This document shows positions 1 to 7,277 of a stretch of 64,000 bases of DNA, in pieces; the stretch's first letter is position 1, and each line of letters opens with the position of its first letter. The stretch covers positions 310,001 to 374,000 of the forward strand of contig JAENYK010000004.1 of NCBI GenBank assembly GCA_016841825.1, given 5' to 3'. The notes beneath the pieces were generated by a model, which did no database searches, was not told the DNA's origin, and saw only the letters and a list, made by a program, of their open reading frames with translations. Made by a program: the position numbers and the translations under genes. The stretch comes from Halothermothrix sp. (GTDB lineage: Bacteria; Bacillota; Halanaerobiia; DY22613).

Positions 1-838
1 TAAGCAGATAATCATCCCGATGAACTACAATCTCACTATCCTCGGGAATAGGAATACTGATAACAGTAGCATACTGAAGCAAGAATTTCTTCATCTCCAA
101 CATGGTGTTAATCAAATACTGCTGATCACCCATATCGTTGGTCGTCAGGTTCTCAGCATACTCCAGGTTGTATTCTTTTTTAAGCTTTTGAGCCAGGGTA
201 TCACCTAAAGATACTGCATCTACAGGGCCATTATCTATCGGAAAACGCACTTCTAAAACCCTGTATTTGTTCAATATTTTATCAACCTCTGCTGATACAT
301 GATTAAACTCTTTAGCATTATTTAACATCAGGTCAATACCTGTGCTCCCGGCCGGATAAGTGAACTTTACTCCATCAATCGTCGCCATATCTTGCTCCAT
401 TTTTTCGACCAATCCAGCAGGAATCCCACGAATCGTTACCCGCGGCTCTGCCATCATAGTTACACCATTTAAACCAGTAACATTGACAAAATAGTTGTCA
501 ACCTGCATAAAATATTCTCGTGTTCGATATTTTTGATCTAGCTGAACAAAAAAATTAGTTTTACCCGCAACGGTCACACCCTGCTCTACCGTTGAACCAG
601 GTAATTTTACCCGTAAAATATCTCTAATTTGAGAAAGAGCTGAACTTCGTACCTCACGATTTACTGTAATTAGGAGATCAAATTCACCGTAGTCTCCGAT
701 CAGCCCAGATACTGTCTTACCGAAGTAATTGTCTGCCAGATAACCCGCAGTCATAGATAACGCTGATCCAACGAGCACTACTACTAGCAAATGGATAATC
801 AAATCTTTGCGAAATTTTGCTCTGAATAGATATAGCAT
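1..838 (-). CDS. Membrane-anchored protein of unknown family, 5' part only
   Basis: An open frame starts at ATG 838 and runs off the left edge (279 codons visible, no stop). The start follows a good ribosome binding site (GGAGGGATTAAAGG). Residues about 12-33 form one hydrophobic segment after a basic N-terminus (MLYLFRAKFRKDL), followed by a long soluble region rich in beta-type sequence. This is the layout of the N-terminus of FtsX/MacB-like permeases, but no diagnostic motif is visible, so the family is a guess. It lies 330 bp downstream of the TPR/peptide pair on the same strand and could be a late member of that transcription unit, though a candidate terminator lies between them. Confidence 0.7.
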   Translation of the reverse strand, partial: MLYLFRAKFRKDLIIHLLVVVLVGSALSMTAGYLADNYFGKTVSGLIGDYGEFDLLITVNREVRSSALSQIRDILRVKLPGSTVEQGVTVAGKTNFFVQLDQKYRTREYFMQVDNYFVNVTGLNGVTMMAEPRVTIRGIPAGLVEKMEQDMATIDGVKFTYPAGSTGIDLMLNNAKEFNHVSAEVDKILNKYRVLEVRFPIDNGPVDAVSLGDTLAQKLKKEYNLEYAENLTTNDMGDQQYLINTMLEMKKFLLQYATVISIPIPEDSEIVVHRDDYLL

Positions 839-1168
839 CCTTTAATCCCTCCGTTTCTCCAATACTTAGTATAACATTTTTTCTATTATCAGTAAATATA
901 ATGCGTTGATGTAAATCATGGCATAATAGATACTAATTTACGCTAGATGTCATAATTAATTGTCATTATATCATGAATCGTTAGCATTTTCGAAGGTAAG
1001 TTTAGCCAGGATAGCAAAATGCATAACTTACTGGCACAATAAAAAAAATAGACCCTACTAAACTGTAGAAGCCTATTACAGAGATTTTACTTATACCTAT
1101 ACGATTTTAGTTCTTATCAAACCCAGGTCAGTTAGATTATACTGGCAAAAAATTTTTTAGGAAAAACA
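839..1168. other. Intergenic, 330 bp
   Basis: AT-rich spacer between the small peptide gene and the membrane protein gene. It holds a weak hairpin followed by a T-run on the minus strand (1041-1073) and a degenerate second copy of the peptide gene's 3' coding motif (about 1117-1137). No further gene is seen. Confidence 0.6.
1041..1073 (-). terminator. Candidate terminator after the peptide gene
   Basis: On the minus strand a short stem (CTAC/GTAG extended by wobble pairs, 6-nt loop) is followed by TATTTTTTTT. The stem is weak, so this is tentative. Confidence 0.4.
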
Positions 1169-1199
1169 TTAATCCTCACTAAACCCGGGCCAGTTAGAT
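1117..1199 (-). repeat. Imperfect 19-nt direct repeat around the peptide 3' end
   Basis: The minus-strand sequence ATCTAACTGGCCCGGGTTT (inside the peptide gene, 1181-1199) recurs as ATCTAACTGACCTGGGTTT at 1119-1137, offset by 62 bp. The second copy is out of frame and would read SN-stop-PGF against SNWPGF in the gene. It looks like a decayed duplicate of the peptide's C-terminal motif. Confidence 0.6.
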
Positions 1200-1318
1200 G
1201 TCGTCACTATAGGGTCAGTATCCGTCTGAACAGAATCAATAGATTCAGCAGCAAAAATAATACCACTACTTAGTAAAAGAATTGATACTACCAAAATACC
1301 CACTAATAATTTTTTCAT
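1169..1318 (-). CDS. Small exported peptide, candidate Phr-like signalling pro-peptide (49 aa)
   Basis: The ATG at 1318 has a strong ribosome binding site (AAAGGAGGGGGA) and lies only 20 nt after the stop of the upstream TPR gene, so the two are almost certainly co-transcribed. The product begins MKKLLVGILVVSILLLSSG, a clear Sec signal peptide with likely cleavage near FAA-ES, leaving a mature tail of about 25 residues ending TTSNWPGFSED. Seen: signal peptide, coupling to a TPR gene, tiny size. Known: Rap-Phr, NprR-NprX and PlcR-PapR pairs (RRNPP family) have exactly this layout, with the exported pro-peptide trimmed to a 5-10 residue pheromone that binds the TPR protein. Inferred: the C-terminal SNWPGFSED region is the signal. 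It could instead be an unrelated small secreted protein. Confidence 0.65.
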   Translation of the reverse strand: MKKLLVGILVVSILLLSSGIIFAAESIDSVQTDTDPIVTTSNWPGFSED

Positions 1319-1338
1319 GAAAGCGCTCCCCCTCCTTT

Positions 1339-2307
1339 TTACATTTTTTCATAAAATAGAGTATTTTTAAAATACCCTTTAATTCCCTTCTGCAATGAAT
1401 TGACACACATATTGTCAAACTGTTTGGATACCTCTAATATCTTGCAGAAACATTTAAAAGCATATGGTAGTGCTTCTGCATCTATAAAGAAATCTAATGC
1501 CATGTACAGTGAATCTACAGCCCTTAAATATTCTTCATTCAATAAATATATTTTTGAAGTAGTATAAAAACCTTTTGCTATTTCTAAATTATTATGATAT
1601 TTTTCTCCTAATAATTCAACTTCCCGTAAATATTCTTCTGCCTTTGATAAACATTCGATCATCACATATAATTCAGCTAAGTTATTATATACTTCCGGTA
1701 ATTCTCCTTCTTGACAATACTGGATAGCCTGTTCTTGCATCTCTATTGCTTTATCAATATTACCGAATAGATAGTAATATTCGCCATAGTTTATACAGAT
1801 CAACTTTTTATTCACGTCTTTCTTAAGTAGTTCAAAATATGTATCAGTTGCCTTTAACCATTTTGAAGCTTCATCTAAATATTTTTTATCTTCTTCATAT
1901 GTACGATACATTGCCAAATAAGTAGCAGATAAATTAATGTATATCTCTGTTTGCAACTCAATATTATCAGTTTCTACTAATACTCTCTCATAAATATTTA
2001 TTGCTTCCTTAAATAATCCACGATAGGTAGCGATTAAACCTCTATATTTCAGAAGGCGAATCCTATCATCACCGTTATTATATCTAAGGGCTTCTTCGAT
2101 AACATTTAGTGCTTTATCATATTCTCTAAGCAAAAATAAACCTTTAGCTTTAAAAAAAATAACCTTTGAATAAAGTTTCGTTTCATTACTAGATAATAAT
2201 GATGCATAACTAATATTTTCCATAAAAGCCATAGAATCCTTCTGTTCTAACATCCTCTCTGCTTCTACAAAGTACTTCTCAGCTGAAACAATAGTAGTCC
2301 CACTCAT
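1339..2307 (-). CDS. TPR-repeat protein, Rap-like candidate (322 aa)
   Basis: The whole length is built of helix-turn-helix pairs of the tetratricopeptide type, with TPR-like positions repeating about every 35-40 residues (for example GLFLLREYDKALNVIEEAL and ELYVMIECLSKAEEYLREV). There is no N-terminal DNA-binding domain and no signal peptide, so it is a cytosolic protein-interaction scaffold. The ATG at 2307 follows AGGAGG with 10-nt spacing. It is immediately followed by a tiny exported peptide gene, as in Rap-Phr quorum-sensing pairs, where the TPR protein inhibits a response-regulator phosphatase target or a transcription factor until the re-imported peptide binds. That role is inference from layout. 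No target gene is adjacent except possibly the membrane protein downstream. Confidence 0.75.
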   Translation of the reverse strand: MSGTTIVSAEKYFVEAERMLEQKDSMAFMENISYASLLSSNETKLYSKVIFFKAKGLFLLREYDKALNVIEEALRYNNGDDRIRLLKYRGLIATYRGLFKEAINIYERVLVETDNIELQTEIYINLSATYLAMYRTYEEDKKYLDEASKWLKATDTYFELLKKDVNKKLICINYGEYYYLFGNIDKAIEMQEQAIQYCQEGELPEVYNNLAELYVMIECLSKAEEYLREVELLGEKYHNNLEIAKGFYTTSKIYLLNEEYLRAVDSLYMALDFFIDAEALPYAFKCFCKILEVSKQFDNMCVNSLQKGIKGYFKNTLFYEKM

Positions 2308-2776
2308 TCCATGCCATCCTCCTGTCTTTTTATAGTACGGACTATCTTCAAACTAATAGTTTTTACCAATTATATCATATAATGATGGGTAAATCAATAA
2401 TAATTTAACGATAATTACATTTATAGTTATTTTTAATTGTACATAGAAAAATATATTCTGTTCTAAAGACAATGCCTATTTTCATAAGATTACTGTAATT
2501 TTTAACCTTCATTTAAATAGATAAGATAAATTGTAAATGATCTAAAGAATATTTTAGATCAATTAATAAAATACTCCTTCCATGTTAACTTTGGTTACTG
2601 CCTGGAATCATACCTATACCAGAAGCACTTTAAATCTGTGACTCCTTTAAAGTATCATCATTATTTATCTATGTCAGTTGCATAACTATGGAGTTATCTC
2701 AAAATGATTTTTCACAAACCATTTTGAGATAACCCTTCTAAAATAGTCAGGAACTATTCTTCAATCGCTTTCCAGG
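2308..2776. other. Intergenic, about 470 bp
   Basis: AT-rich and without a credible gene on either strand. It contains a perfect 14-bp inverted repeat at 2693-2733, presumably the terminator of the decayed genes to its right. The promoter of the TPR gene should lie at its left end but no clear -35/-10 pair stands out. Confidence 0.5.
2693..2733 (-). terminator. 14-bp perfect hairpin
   Basis: GTTATCTCAAAATG (2693-2706) pairs perfectly with CATTTTGAGATAAC (2720-2733) over a 13-nt loop. No clean T-run follows on either side, but its position at the end of a cluster suggests transcription termination. Confidence 0.45.
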
Positions 2777-2894
2777 TTACCAGATATCAACCTTGTCAAT
2801 ACCCAGCACTCTTTGAAATTCCTCCAATTGGTCTCTGTATCTTTAAATACTCAACCAACTTTGATTCATTAAAAAAATTCAACTTTTTTGCCAT
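2777..2894 (-). pseudogene. Frameshifted small gene (about 38 aa originally)
   Basis: An ATG at 2894 behind CAGGAGTG reads MAKKLNFFNESKLVEYLK and then leaves frame, stopping at 2796. Shifting one base at about 2840 continues coherently as RYRDQLEEFQRVLGIDKVDIW to a stop at 2777. The coherent second frame suggests a one-base change in a small acidic protein gene. It starts 7 nt after the stop of the preceding reading frame, so it was probably in an operon with it. No family recognised. Confidence 0.5.
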
Positions 2895-2900
2895 TTAAAA

Positions 2901-3176
2901 TCACTCCTGGTTTAATTTGTTTTTCGCTTCTAGTTGAATTTCTTTGAAAAATGATTCAAGTTTAGGTTTTTCAGCAAGAATACAGGCACCCCGGAATCCC
3001 CATGCAAATTTATTTTCTAATAACCATATTTCATAAATATTCTCATTCAATTCTGGATTTCGAAATGACATAAACCCGATAGTATCCATTTCTGTTGAAA
3101 ACCATCTATCAATATTTTTTCCGTTAATCACACTCTGGAGAAAAACAAAAAGACATTTTATGTCATCCTTATACAT
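2901..3176 (-). CDS. Unknown small protein, start probably lost (91 aa from the first ATG)
   Basis: The only in-frame ATG (3176) has no ribosome binding site, yet protein-like sequence continues upstream in the same frame to 3278 (GYVNWQKDWIEYEAQI and onward), where a TAG closes it inside the 3' end of the neighbouring gene. The real N-terminus is therefore missing or the gene begins at an unusual codon. The content (WLLENKFAWGFRGACILAE) resembles small cytosolic immunity-type proteins but I do not recognise the family. It is likely a truncated immunity gene in the decayed toxin-immunity island. Confidence 0.45.
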   Translation of the reverse strand: MYKDDIKCLFVFLQSVINGKNIDRWFSTEMDTIGFMSFRNPELNENIYEIWLLENKFAWGFRGACILAEKPKLESFFKEIQLEAKNKLNQE

Positions 3177-3262
3177 AGTATATAAACTATGATTAATAGG
3201 AAAAACAACTATGTCATTGACTATTATTTGTGCTTCATATTCTATCCAATCCTTTTGCCAGT

Positions 3263-3700
3263 TTACATAACCTTTGATCTAAATAACAACAAAGCTTCTC
3301 TCAATTCTATTATATCTTTTTCAAATAAAAACTCATAGCTTTCACTTTTTTTAATATCAATATTTTCAAGAATAGTTTTTGCAATATTTGATACTTCCCT
3401 ATTATTTTCCCAAAAATCACTTTCTATCTCAGCTAAATTTATTAGTACTTCACCTTCAAACATTTCCCCAATAAGAGGATCTAATTTGATGCGGTCAAGA
3501 GCTTCACAAACTATGTAATCAAGAAAAATTCTTTGACGTATAAATCGTGCAATATCTCCATCTATTAGTTCAATTAATTTTTTTGTCCGGACTTTATCGT
3601 ACCATACTGTCAATGAAGACTCAAAGTCATAACCGTCATATTCTATACCTTCCAACTTTTCAATATCTCTAATTGTTACGTTTTTACACCATTTTTTCAC
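3263..3700 (-). CDS. CdiI-like contact-dependent inhibition immunity protein (145 aa)
   Basis: The start is GTG at 3700 behind GGAGGTG with 7-nt spacing. The central and C-terminal parts match, from memory, the common CDI immunity pattern: a helical stretch (IARFIRQRIFLDYIVCEAL) followed by DPLIGEMFEGEVLINLAEI and SDFWENN. Proteins of this type bind and neutralise the C-terminal toxin of a CdiA/Rhs-like polymorphic toxin in the cytoplasm. No toxin gene with a compatible C-terminus is present beside it, so it is an orphan immunity gene. An alternative is an uncharacterised protein that shares the motif by chance. Confidence 0.6.
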   Translation of the reverse strand: MKKWCKNVTIRDIEKLEGIEYDGYDFESSLTVWYDKVRTKKLIELIDGDIARFIRQRIFLDYIVCEALDRIKLDPLIGEMFEGEVLINLAEIESDFWENNREVSNIAKTILENIDIKKSESYEFLFEKDIIELREALLLFRSKVM

Positions 3701-3913
3701 TATTTACACCTCCAATACTTAATAAATCAATAATCCTGTTTATATAATCATTAGTTAAATAATATGCATCCTGGTTTTTAGATTTTTAGAGTTTCATAGA
3801 CGGTGGTTAACTATGATGATCCAAAAAAGTTACCTTCCGACAGTCAATAATAGTCGAAGACATACACATTAGTTTCAGAAAACCAACGAACAGAAAACCC
3901 ACAGATAATAACC

Positions 3914-3942
3914 AAAAGGGGTTGCTTCATCTCGAAACAGCC
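3914..3942 (-). terminator. Candidate terminator after the 3962-4108 remnant
   Basis: On the minus strand GGGGCTG pairs with CAACCCC (one mismatch) and is followed by TTTT, about 20 nt past the stop of the remnant. Confidence 0.4.
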
Positions 3943-3961
3943 CCCTAAACATAAAATGCAT

Positions 3962-4108
3962 TTATTTGAATGGGTCAGTTAGATATTCTACTAAATCTTT
4001 TCCGGTAAACAAGATCTTTAGCGTTGTATCATCAATCCAGTCAATCTCCTCAGCGTGCGACTGTAGTTTTTCGTATTTTAGTTTCATATTATCATTTACA
4101 AATACCAC
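3962..4108 (-). pseudogene. C-terminal remnant of an unknown protein (48 codons)
   Basis: From GTG 4108 the frame reads VVFVNDNMKLKYEKLQ and ends LVEYLTDPFK. In-frame protein-like codons (SGGYY) precede the GTG before a stop, and no ribosome binding site is present. This looks like the 3' end of a gene whose 5' part was deleted. Function unknown. Confidence 0.35.
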
Positions 4109-4303
4109 ATAATAACCCCCGCTTTATTTACAAAAATAGGAGCAACTCCGTACGGGTTTTGATTTTTCAGCGTTTAGACTTAATTAATACTTTCACCTGT
4201 TAGGTGAAAAGGAAGACTAGCTATAATCGCTGGTATAGCAATTACGCAAACTGGTTTATTTGTTTTTTCATGAATAAAGCGGGTATAGTATTCTTAAAAA
4301 GAA

Positions 4304-4347
4304 AGAACCCTTTAATGCTAAGTTATATAAAAAATCAAATGGGTTCT
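4304..4347 (-). terminator. Terminator-like hairpin
   Basis: AGAACCC (4314-4320) pairs with GGGTTCT (4341-4347). On the minus strand the stem is followed by TTCTTTTT. It lies about 310 bp downstream of the colicin-E5-type immunity gene. Confidence 0.55.
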
Positions 4348-4656
4348 CTAATCTGCTAAAAGTATCCCCATTAAAAAAGTAATATTTTTGATTGTTTAAA
4401 TCCAGATGCAGTCTTTAGCCATCCATTTTGCAGCATCTCTTTCATTTAAGTTTTCTATATATTCAATTTGGAAATACCCGATTTTAAAATAAATAACTAA
4501 TAATATTTTATCCTATTTGGCAAAATGTTCTTGTGTTTTACTACTTCAGCATAATCCTAACACTTAATTCAGATAGATATAGAGATAGGTGTAGATAACT
4601 TGTTAAAGATAAAAGATATCTGTGTAATGCATATCATAAATAGAATAATAAGTTTT

Positions 4657-4893
4657 TTATATATCGTAATAATCTACTGCAATTAACGCCTTTTTTCCCC
4701 ACCTCATTGATTCTTTGCAAACAACTACAGTTCCAGGCAAGAACTTCCATTCCTCATCTGCCGGGATATAACCATTTATTGGCATAACTCTGTAAATTAG
4801 ATGACCAAGCTTCTCCCCCATCGTAGGACGCCAAACTTGAGTACCTTCATTCATTAATGGCACGTATATTTCCTCTTTAATACCCAAAACCAT
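4657..4893 (-). CDS. Immunity protein for a colicin-E5-like toxin (about 78-82 aa)
   Basis: The protein contains YVPLMNEGTQVWRPT, then YRVMPINGYIP, EEWKFLPGTVVVCKE and a C-terminal ALIAVDYYD. This is a small beta-rich protein type that, as I recall, commonly follows E5-type toxin domains. The longest frame starts at ATG 4905. ATG 4893 is also possible; both overlap the end of the toxin frame, so translation is coupled. Its job would be to sequester the tRNA-cleaving toxin in the cytoplasm. The toxin next to it is broken, yet this gene has no visible defect. That fits selection for immunity against kin or neighbours, or simply recent decay of the toxin. Confidence 0.6.
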   Translation of the reverse strand: MVLGIKEEIYVPLMNEGTQVWRPTMGEKLGHLIYRVMPINGYIPADEEWKFLPGTVVVCKESMRWGKKALIAVDYYDI

Positions 4894-5395
4894 CACCCCC
4901 AACATGTAACAGTTGCTTAGTTATATTATCAATAACTATTGAGCGACCCGTTACGGGGTGCACAAATCTTGTTGCACCATTAAGAGGATTAACAAAATTA
5001 GGTGCTGCAATGCTCTCCCCATAACCAATCGCTTCTGTAATCTGATTTTCTGTCCACCCCCTTTGATTCATTTGATTCTGCCATTTATTTGCAGATTTGT
5101 GGTCTCCATAATTTCATTTTTTCTCTGGACCATTGTTACCATTATTAGTATTATTAATGTTATTCGAAGAATCATTATTCCCGTCACTAACTTTATCTGC
5201 ATTATTTGATATAGCGTCAATGAATCCAGGTATTTTGTCAACATAAGTTATTAAGAACTCTCCTGATCCAATTAAAACGCCTGTTCCAGCATAGACTAAA
5301 TCTCCAATAGGTAAGATTCCATCTACACCACATAACCACCAGGTGCTACTAAACCAAGTGGCAGTCCATGCTCCCGAGAATCCTGTAGGAGCCAC
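4877..5395 (-). pseudogene. Colicin-E5-like ribonuclease toxin module with in-frame stop
   Basis: Two open segments lie in one frame, separated by a single TGA at 5114-5116. The upstream segment (GTG 5395 on) has PTGFSGAWTATWFSSTWW, a hydrophobic glycine-rich stretch and an Asn-rich linker. After the TGA the frame continues NYGDHKSANKWQNQMNQRGW and then TENQITEAI ... NPLNGATRFVHPVTGRS ... HVGGDGFGY. The RGWTE..I..I, NP..A and HP.TG...V.D motifs match the catalytic domain of colicin E5 (RGWTEDDI; a tRNA anticodon nuclease of the BECR fold). There is no secretion domain, repeat region or start region upstream, so this is an orphan toxin cassette cut from a larger polymorphic toxin. A coding-like stretch in another frame just upstream (FIAPFAP) hints at a further frameshift. 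Confidence 0.65.
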
Positions 5396-5444
5396 ATACT
5401 TCGAGGGGCAAATGGCGCAATAAATTTCGGAGATACAGATTAAT

Positions 5445-5488
5445 AAATCAAAATGACTACCTCATTTTTAAGGCAACCATTTTGATTT
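5445..5488. terminator. 11-bp perfect inverted repeat
   Basis: AAATCAAAATG (5445-5455) pairs with CATTTTGATTT (5478-5488). It sits between the paralogue pair (upstream on the minus strand) and the toxin remnant, as expected for a terminator of the pair. Confidence 0.45.
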
Positions 5489-5600
5489 AGAGATTAAATT
5501 TAGTGAAAACTGTTTTGGTTTAATTATAGCTAAATATCCTAAATTAAAGGAAGTATTTTCTATATAACTTACAAAAGCTTATCAAGATCATTTGCAAAAA

Positions 5601-6134
5601 TCACTCTGATATAAGATCATCTGCAAACAAAAATTCATATATGGTCGCATCGTTTTTGGCAGAATCCAATCTCACCCCAGGAAGTCTGCGGATTAAATCA
5701 TCACGGCTTAGAATTTGATGAGAAATTGATTCAGCGAAACCGGACAATTTCTCTAAATATATCTCATCTTCCTGAAACCATGGTGATTCGGCCTTATCGG
5801 ACTGTACTAGATCGTCAATCAAAAAATGTCTTTTGAATGCACAGCAAATATAAGAATCAATCGTAGATATTTGTATTTCCAGGCTATAGACAAATTCCTT
5901 ATTCTTTAGAAGATCTTCAATATTATTGTTTTCTTCATACAAACCACAGCGGGATAAGTCGATAAAAAACTTAAAACATTTTGAATTAGTAAAATCTGTC
6001 CTGTTATATAGCCAATCACCAGAAAAAAATTCATTAATTTTTTCAGTCCAAAAATCCCTGTCGACATAATTAATTAGGAGATCTTTGATATCCCAGCCCT
6101 GATAAAATTTATGGACATACTCAAGAGCTTTCAT
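5601..6134 (-). CDS. Unknown protein, paralogue of the gene upstream (177 aa)
   Basis: I chose ATG 6134 (behind GAGGTG, 7-nt spacing); the frame itself is open to 6218. This start gives 177 aa, the same length as the neighbouring gene, to which it aligns end to end: YV.RDFW..KI.EFF, TDF...KCF.FFIDLS, an I.IS segment, AF.RHF, and a C-terminal PGVRL...N.A..YEFLF.DD. The protein is acidic, cytosolic and lacks signal peptide or transmembrane segment. Family not recognised. Its size, location and tandem duplication fit immunity proteins of polymorphic toxins, which is inference only. Confidence 0.65.
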   Translation of the reverse strand: MKALEYVHKFYQGWDIKDLLINYVDRDFWTEKINEFFSGDWLYNRTDFTNSKCFKFFIDLSRCGLYEENNNIEDLLKNKEFVYSLEIQISTIDSYICCAFKRHFLIDDLVQSDKAESPWFQEDEIYLEKLSGFAESISHQILSRDDLIRRLPGVRLDSAKNDATIYEFLFADDLISE

Positions 6135-6168
6135 CTCCTTACACCTCTTTTCAAACAGATATTTTTGC

Positions 6169-6702
6169 TTATGGAAAATGCCTATCCTGAAAAAGACAGT
6201 TGTAAACACTCGCTTCATTATCAGTCAGCTCTAATACCATCCCCGGAATGATTATATCTAAAGTATCATCATCAAAGACGTTTAAATTCTCATTTTTAAT
6301 TAACTCAGCTAATCTCAGCTGATAGACTTTATGCTCCTCTAAAAATGGCTGATTGCTAATTTCCAGCTTCGTTTCACCATTTTCCCTGTAGTATTTCGCA
6401 AATATAACCATAGCATAGGGACCCAAAACCGAGATCAAGATTTTCAAAATATAGAAGGTCCCATTCAGGTTTAAAAAGTCATCAAATTTTTGTTCAGTCA
6501 GATCAGCATCCGTATCAGAGAGATTTATCCATATTGTAAAACACTTGTCATAATTAAAATCTGTATGGCTATGAACTGTTTTGTCAGGAAAATAAGATTG
6601 GAATTTGGGTATCCAGAAATCTGGATGAACATAGGTAAATAATGTGTGAGTTAAAACCCCGTATTGATATCGATATAAGAGTAATTGAATTAAACTATCC
6701 AT
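6169..6702 (-). CDS. Unknown protein, first of a tandem paralogous pair (177 aa)
   Basis: The start ATG 6702 lies behind AAAGGACG. Conserved blocks shared with the downstream gene are YVHPDFWIPKFQSYF, HTDFNYDKCFTIWINLS, LKILIS, an IFAKYY segment and PGMVLELTDNEASVYNCLF. The two copies differ widely between blocks, so the duplication is old or the two were acquired separately. No known domain recognised and no toxin or enzyme motif seen. Only 34 nt separate the two genes, so they form one operon. Confidence 0.65.
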   Translation of the reverse strand: MDSLIQLLLYRYQYGVLTHTLFTYVHPDFWIPKFQSYFPDKTVHSHTDFNYDKCFTIWINLSDTDADLTEQKFDDFLNLNGTFYILKILISVLGPYAMVIFAKYYRENGETKLEISNQPFLEEHKVYQLRLAELIKNENLNVFDDDTLDIIIPGMVLELTDNEASVYNCLFQDRHFP

Positions 6703-7277
6703 TTCTTCAGCGTCCTTTCATGTTATTTAAAACAAGTATATTAACACTAATCATCTCTCCTCTATCTCACATTTTTCAAAATGCATATGTTAATCCATCC
6801 CTCTCTTTTCTAAACTAACTATCCCTTCCAAAACTATTTGTTAAAACTCAAATTTCCCATCATAAACAATTGCTTTTTCTGAAATAATTAAATTAACATG
6901 ATGTTAATAAAGCAACACCCCCCATGAATTTTGTTTATAAATATATTCACCAGAAAAATAGTTTATCCTGCATTTTGATAATTTTTTTAAATATATTTAT
7001 TTATATTGGATTTATGTATCTAATTTACTTTTATAAAAATAGCAAAACCTATAGTTTAAAAACTTTTCTCTTTAAGCAGGAGACAGTCCTTCCCCATTGA
7101 TCACTAAGCTTCTAGACAGCAAAAAAGCTCATGGTCAACATATCCCGGCTATCACCCGGGGAGAAGAATGTTATCATCCCATCCCGGGTATCTAACCTAT
7201 GTTAACCATGAGCTTTCTAACCACACCCACTCCCAATACATCTCACATACCTGGGTGGTATTAAGCCTGATCGACCT
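6703..7277. other. Intergenic, about 570 bp
   Basis: Very AT-rich and without a credible gene. The right end carries the long terminator hairpin of the lptD-lptC-lptA operon (7121-7217). The promoter of the paralogue pair should be near 6720-6800. Confidence 0.5.
7121..7217 (-). terminator. Long-stem terminator of the lpt operon
   Basis: AAAGCTCATGGTCAACATA (7124-7142) pairs with TATGTTAACCATGAGCTTT (7198-7216), 19 bp with one G-T pair. Two CCCGGG palindromes in the interior can pair as well. On the minus strand the stem runs into TTTTTT. Unusually large for an intrinsic terminator. Confidence 0.65.

Larger units (their letters stand above)
3701..4656. other. Long intergenic region with gene remnants, about 950 bp
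   Basis: No complete gene is visible. It contains one coding remnant (3962-4108), a short T-tailed hairpin (3914-3942), a small inverted repeat TTTCACCT-gtt-AGGTGAAA at about 4194-4212, and a second T-tailed hairpin (4304-4347). The pattern is that of decayed accessory DNA. Confidence 0.6.

Noticed and set aside
3973-3984. GGTCAGTTAGAT as a third copy of the pheromone-region repeat
   Set aside because: Only 12 bases match, in an unrelated coding frame; chance is adequate.
5114-5116. TGA in the toxin frame as a selenocysteine codon
   Set aside because: No Sec-type motif or clear downstream stem, and E5-type nucleases have no Cys or Sec at this linker position. A nonsense mutation is simpler.
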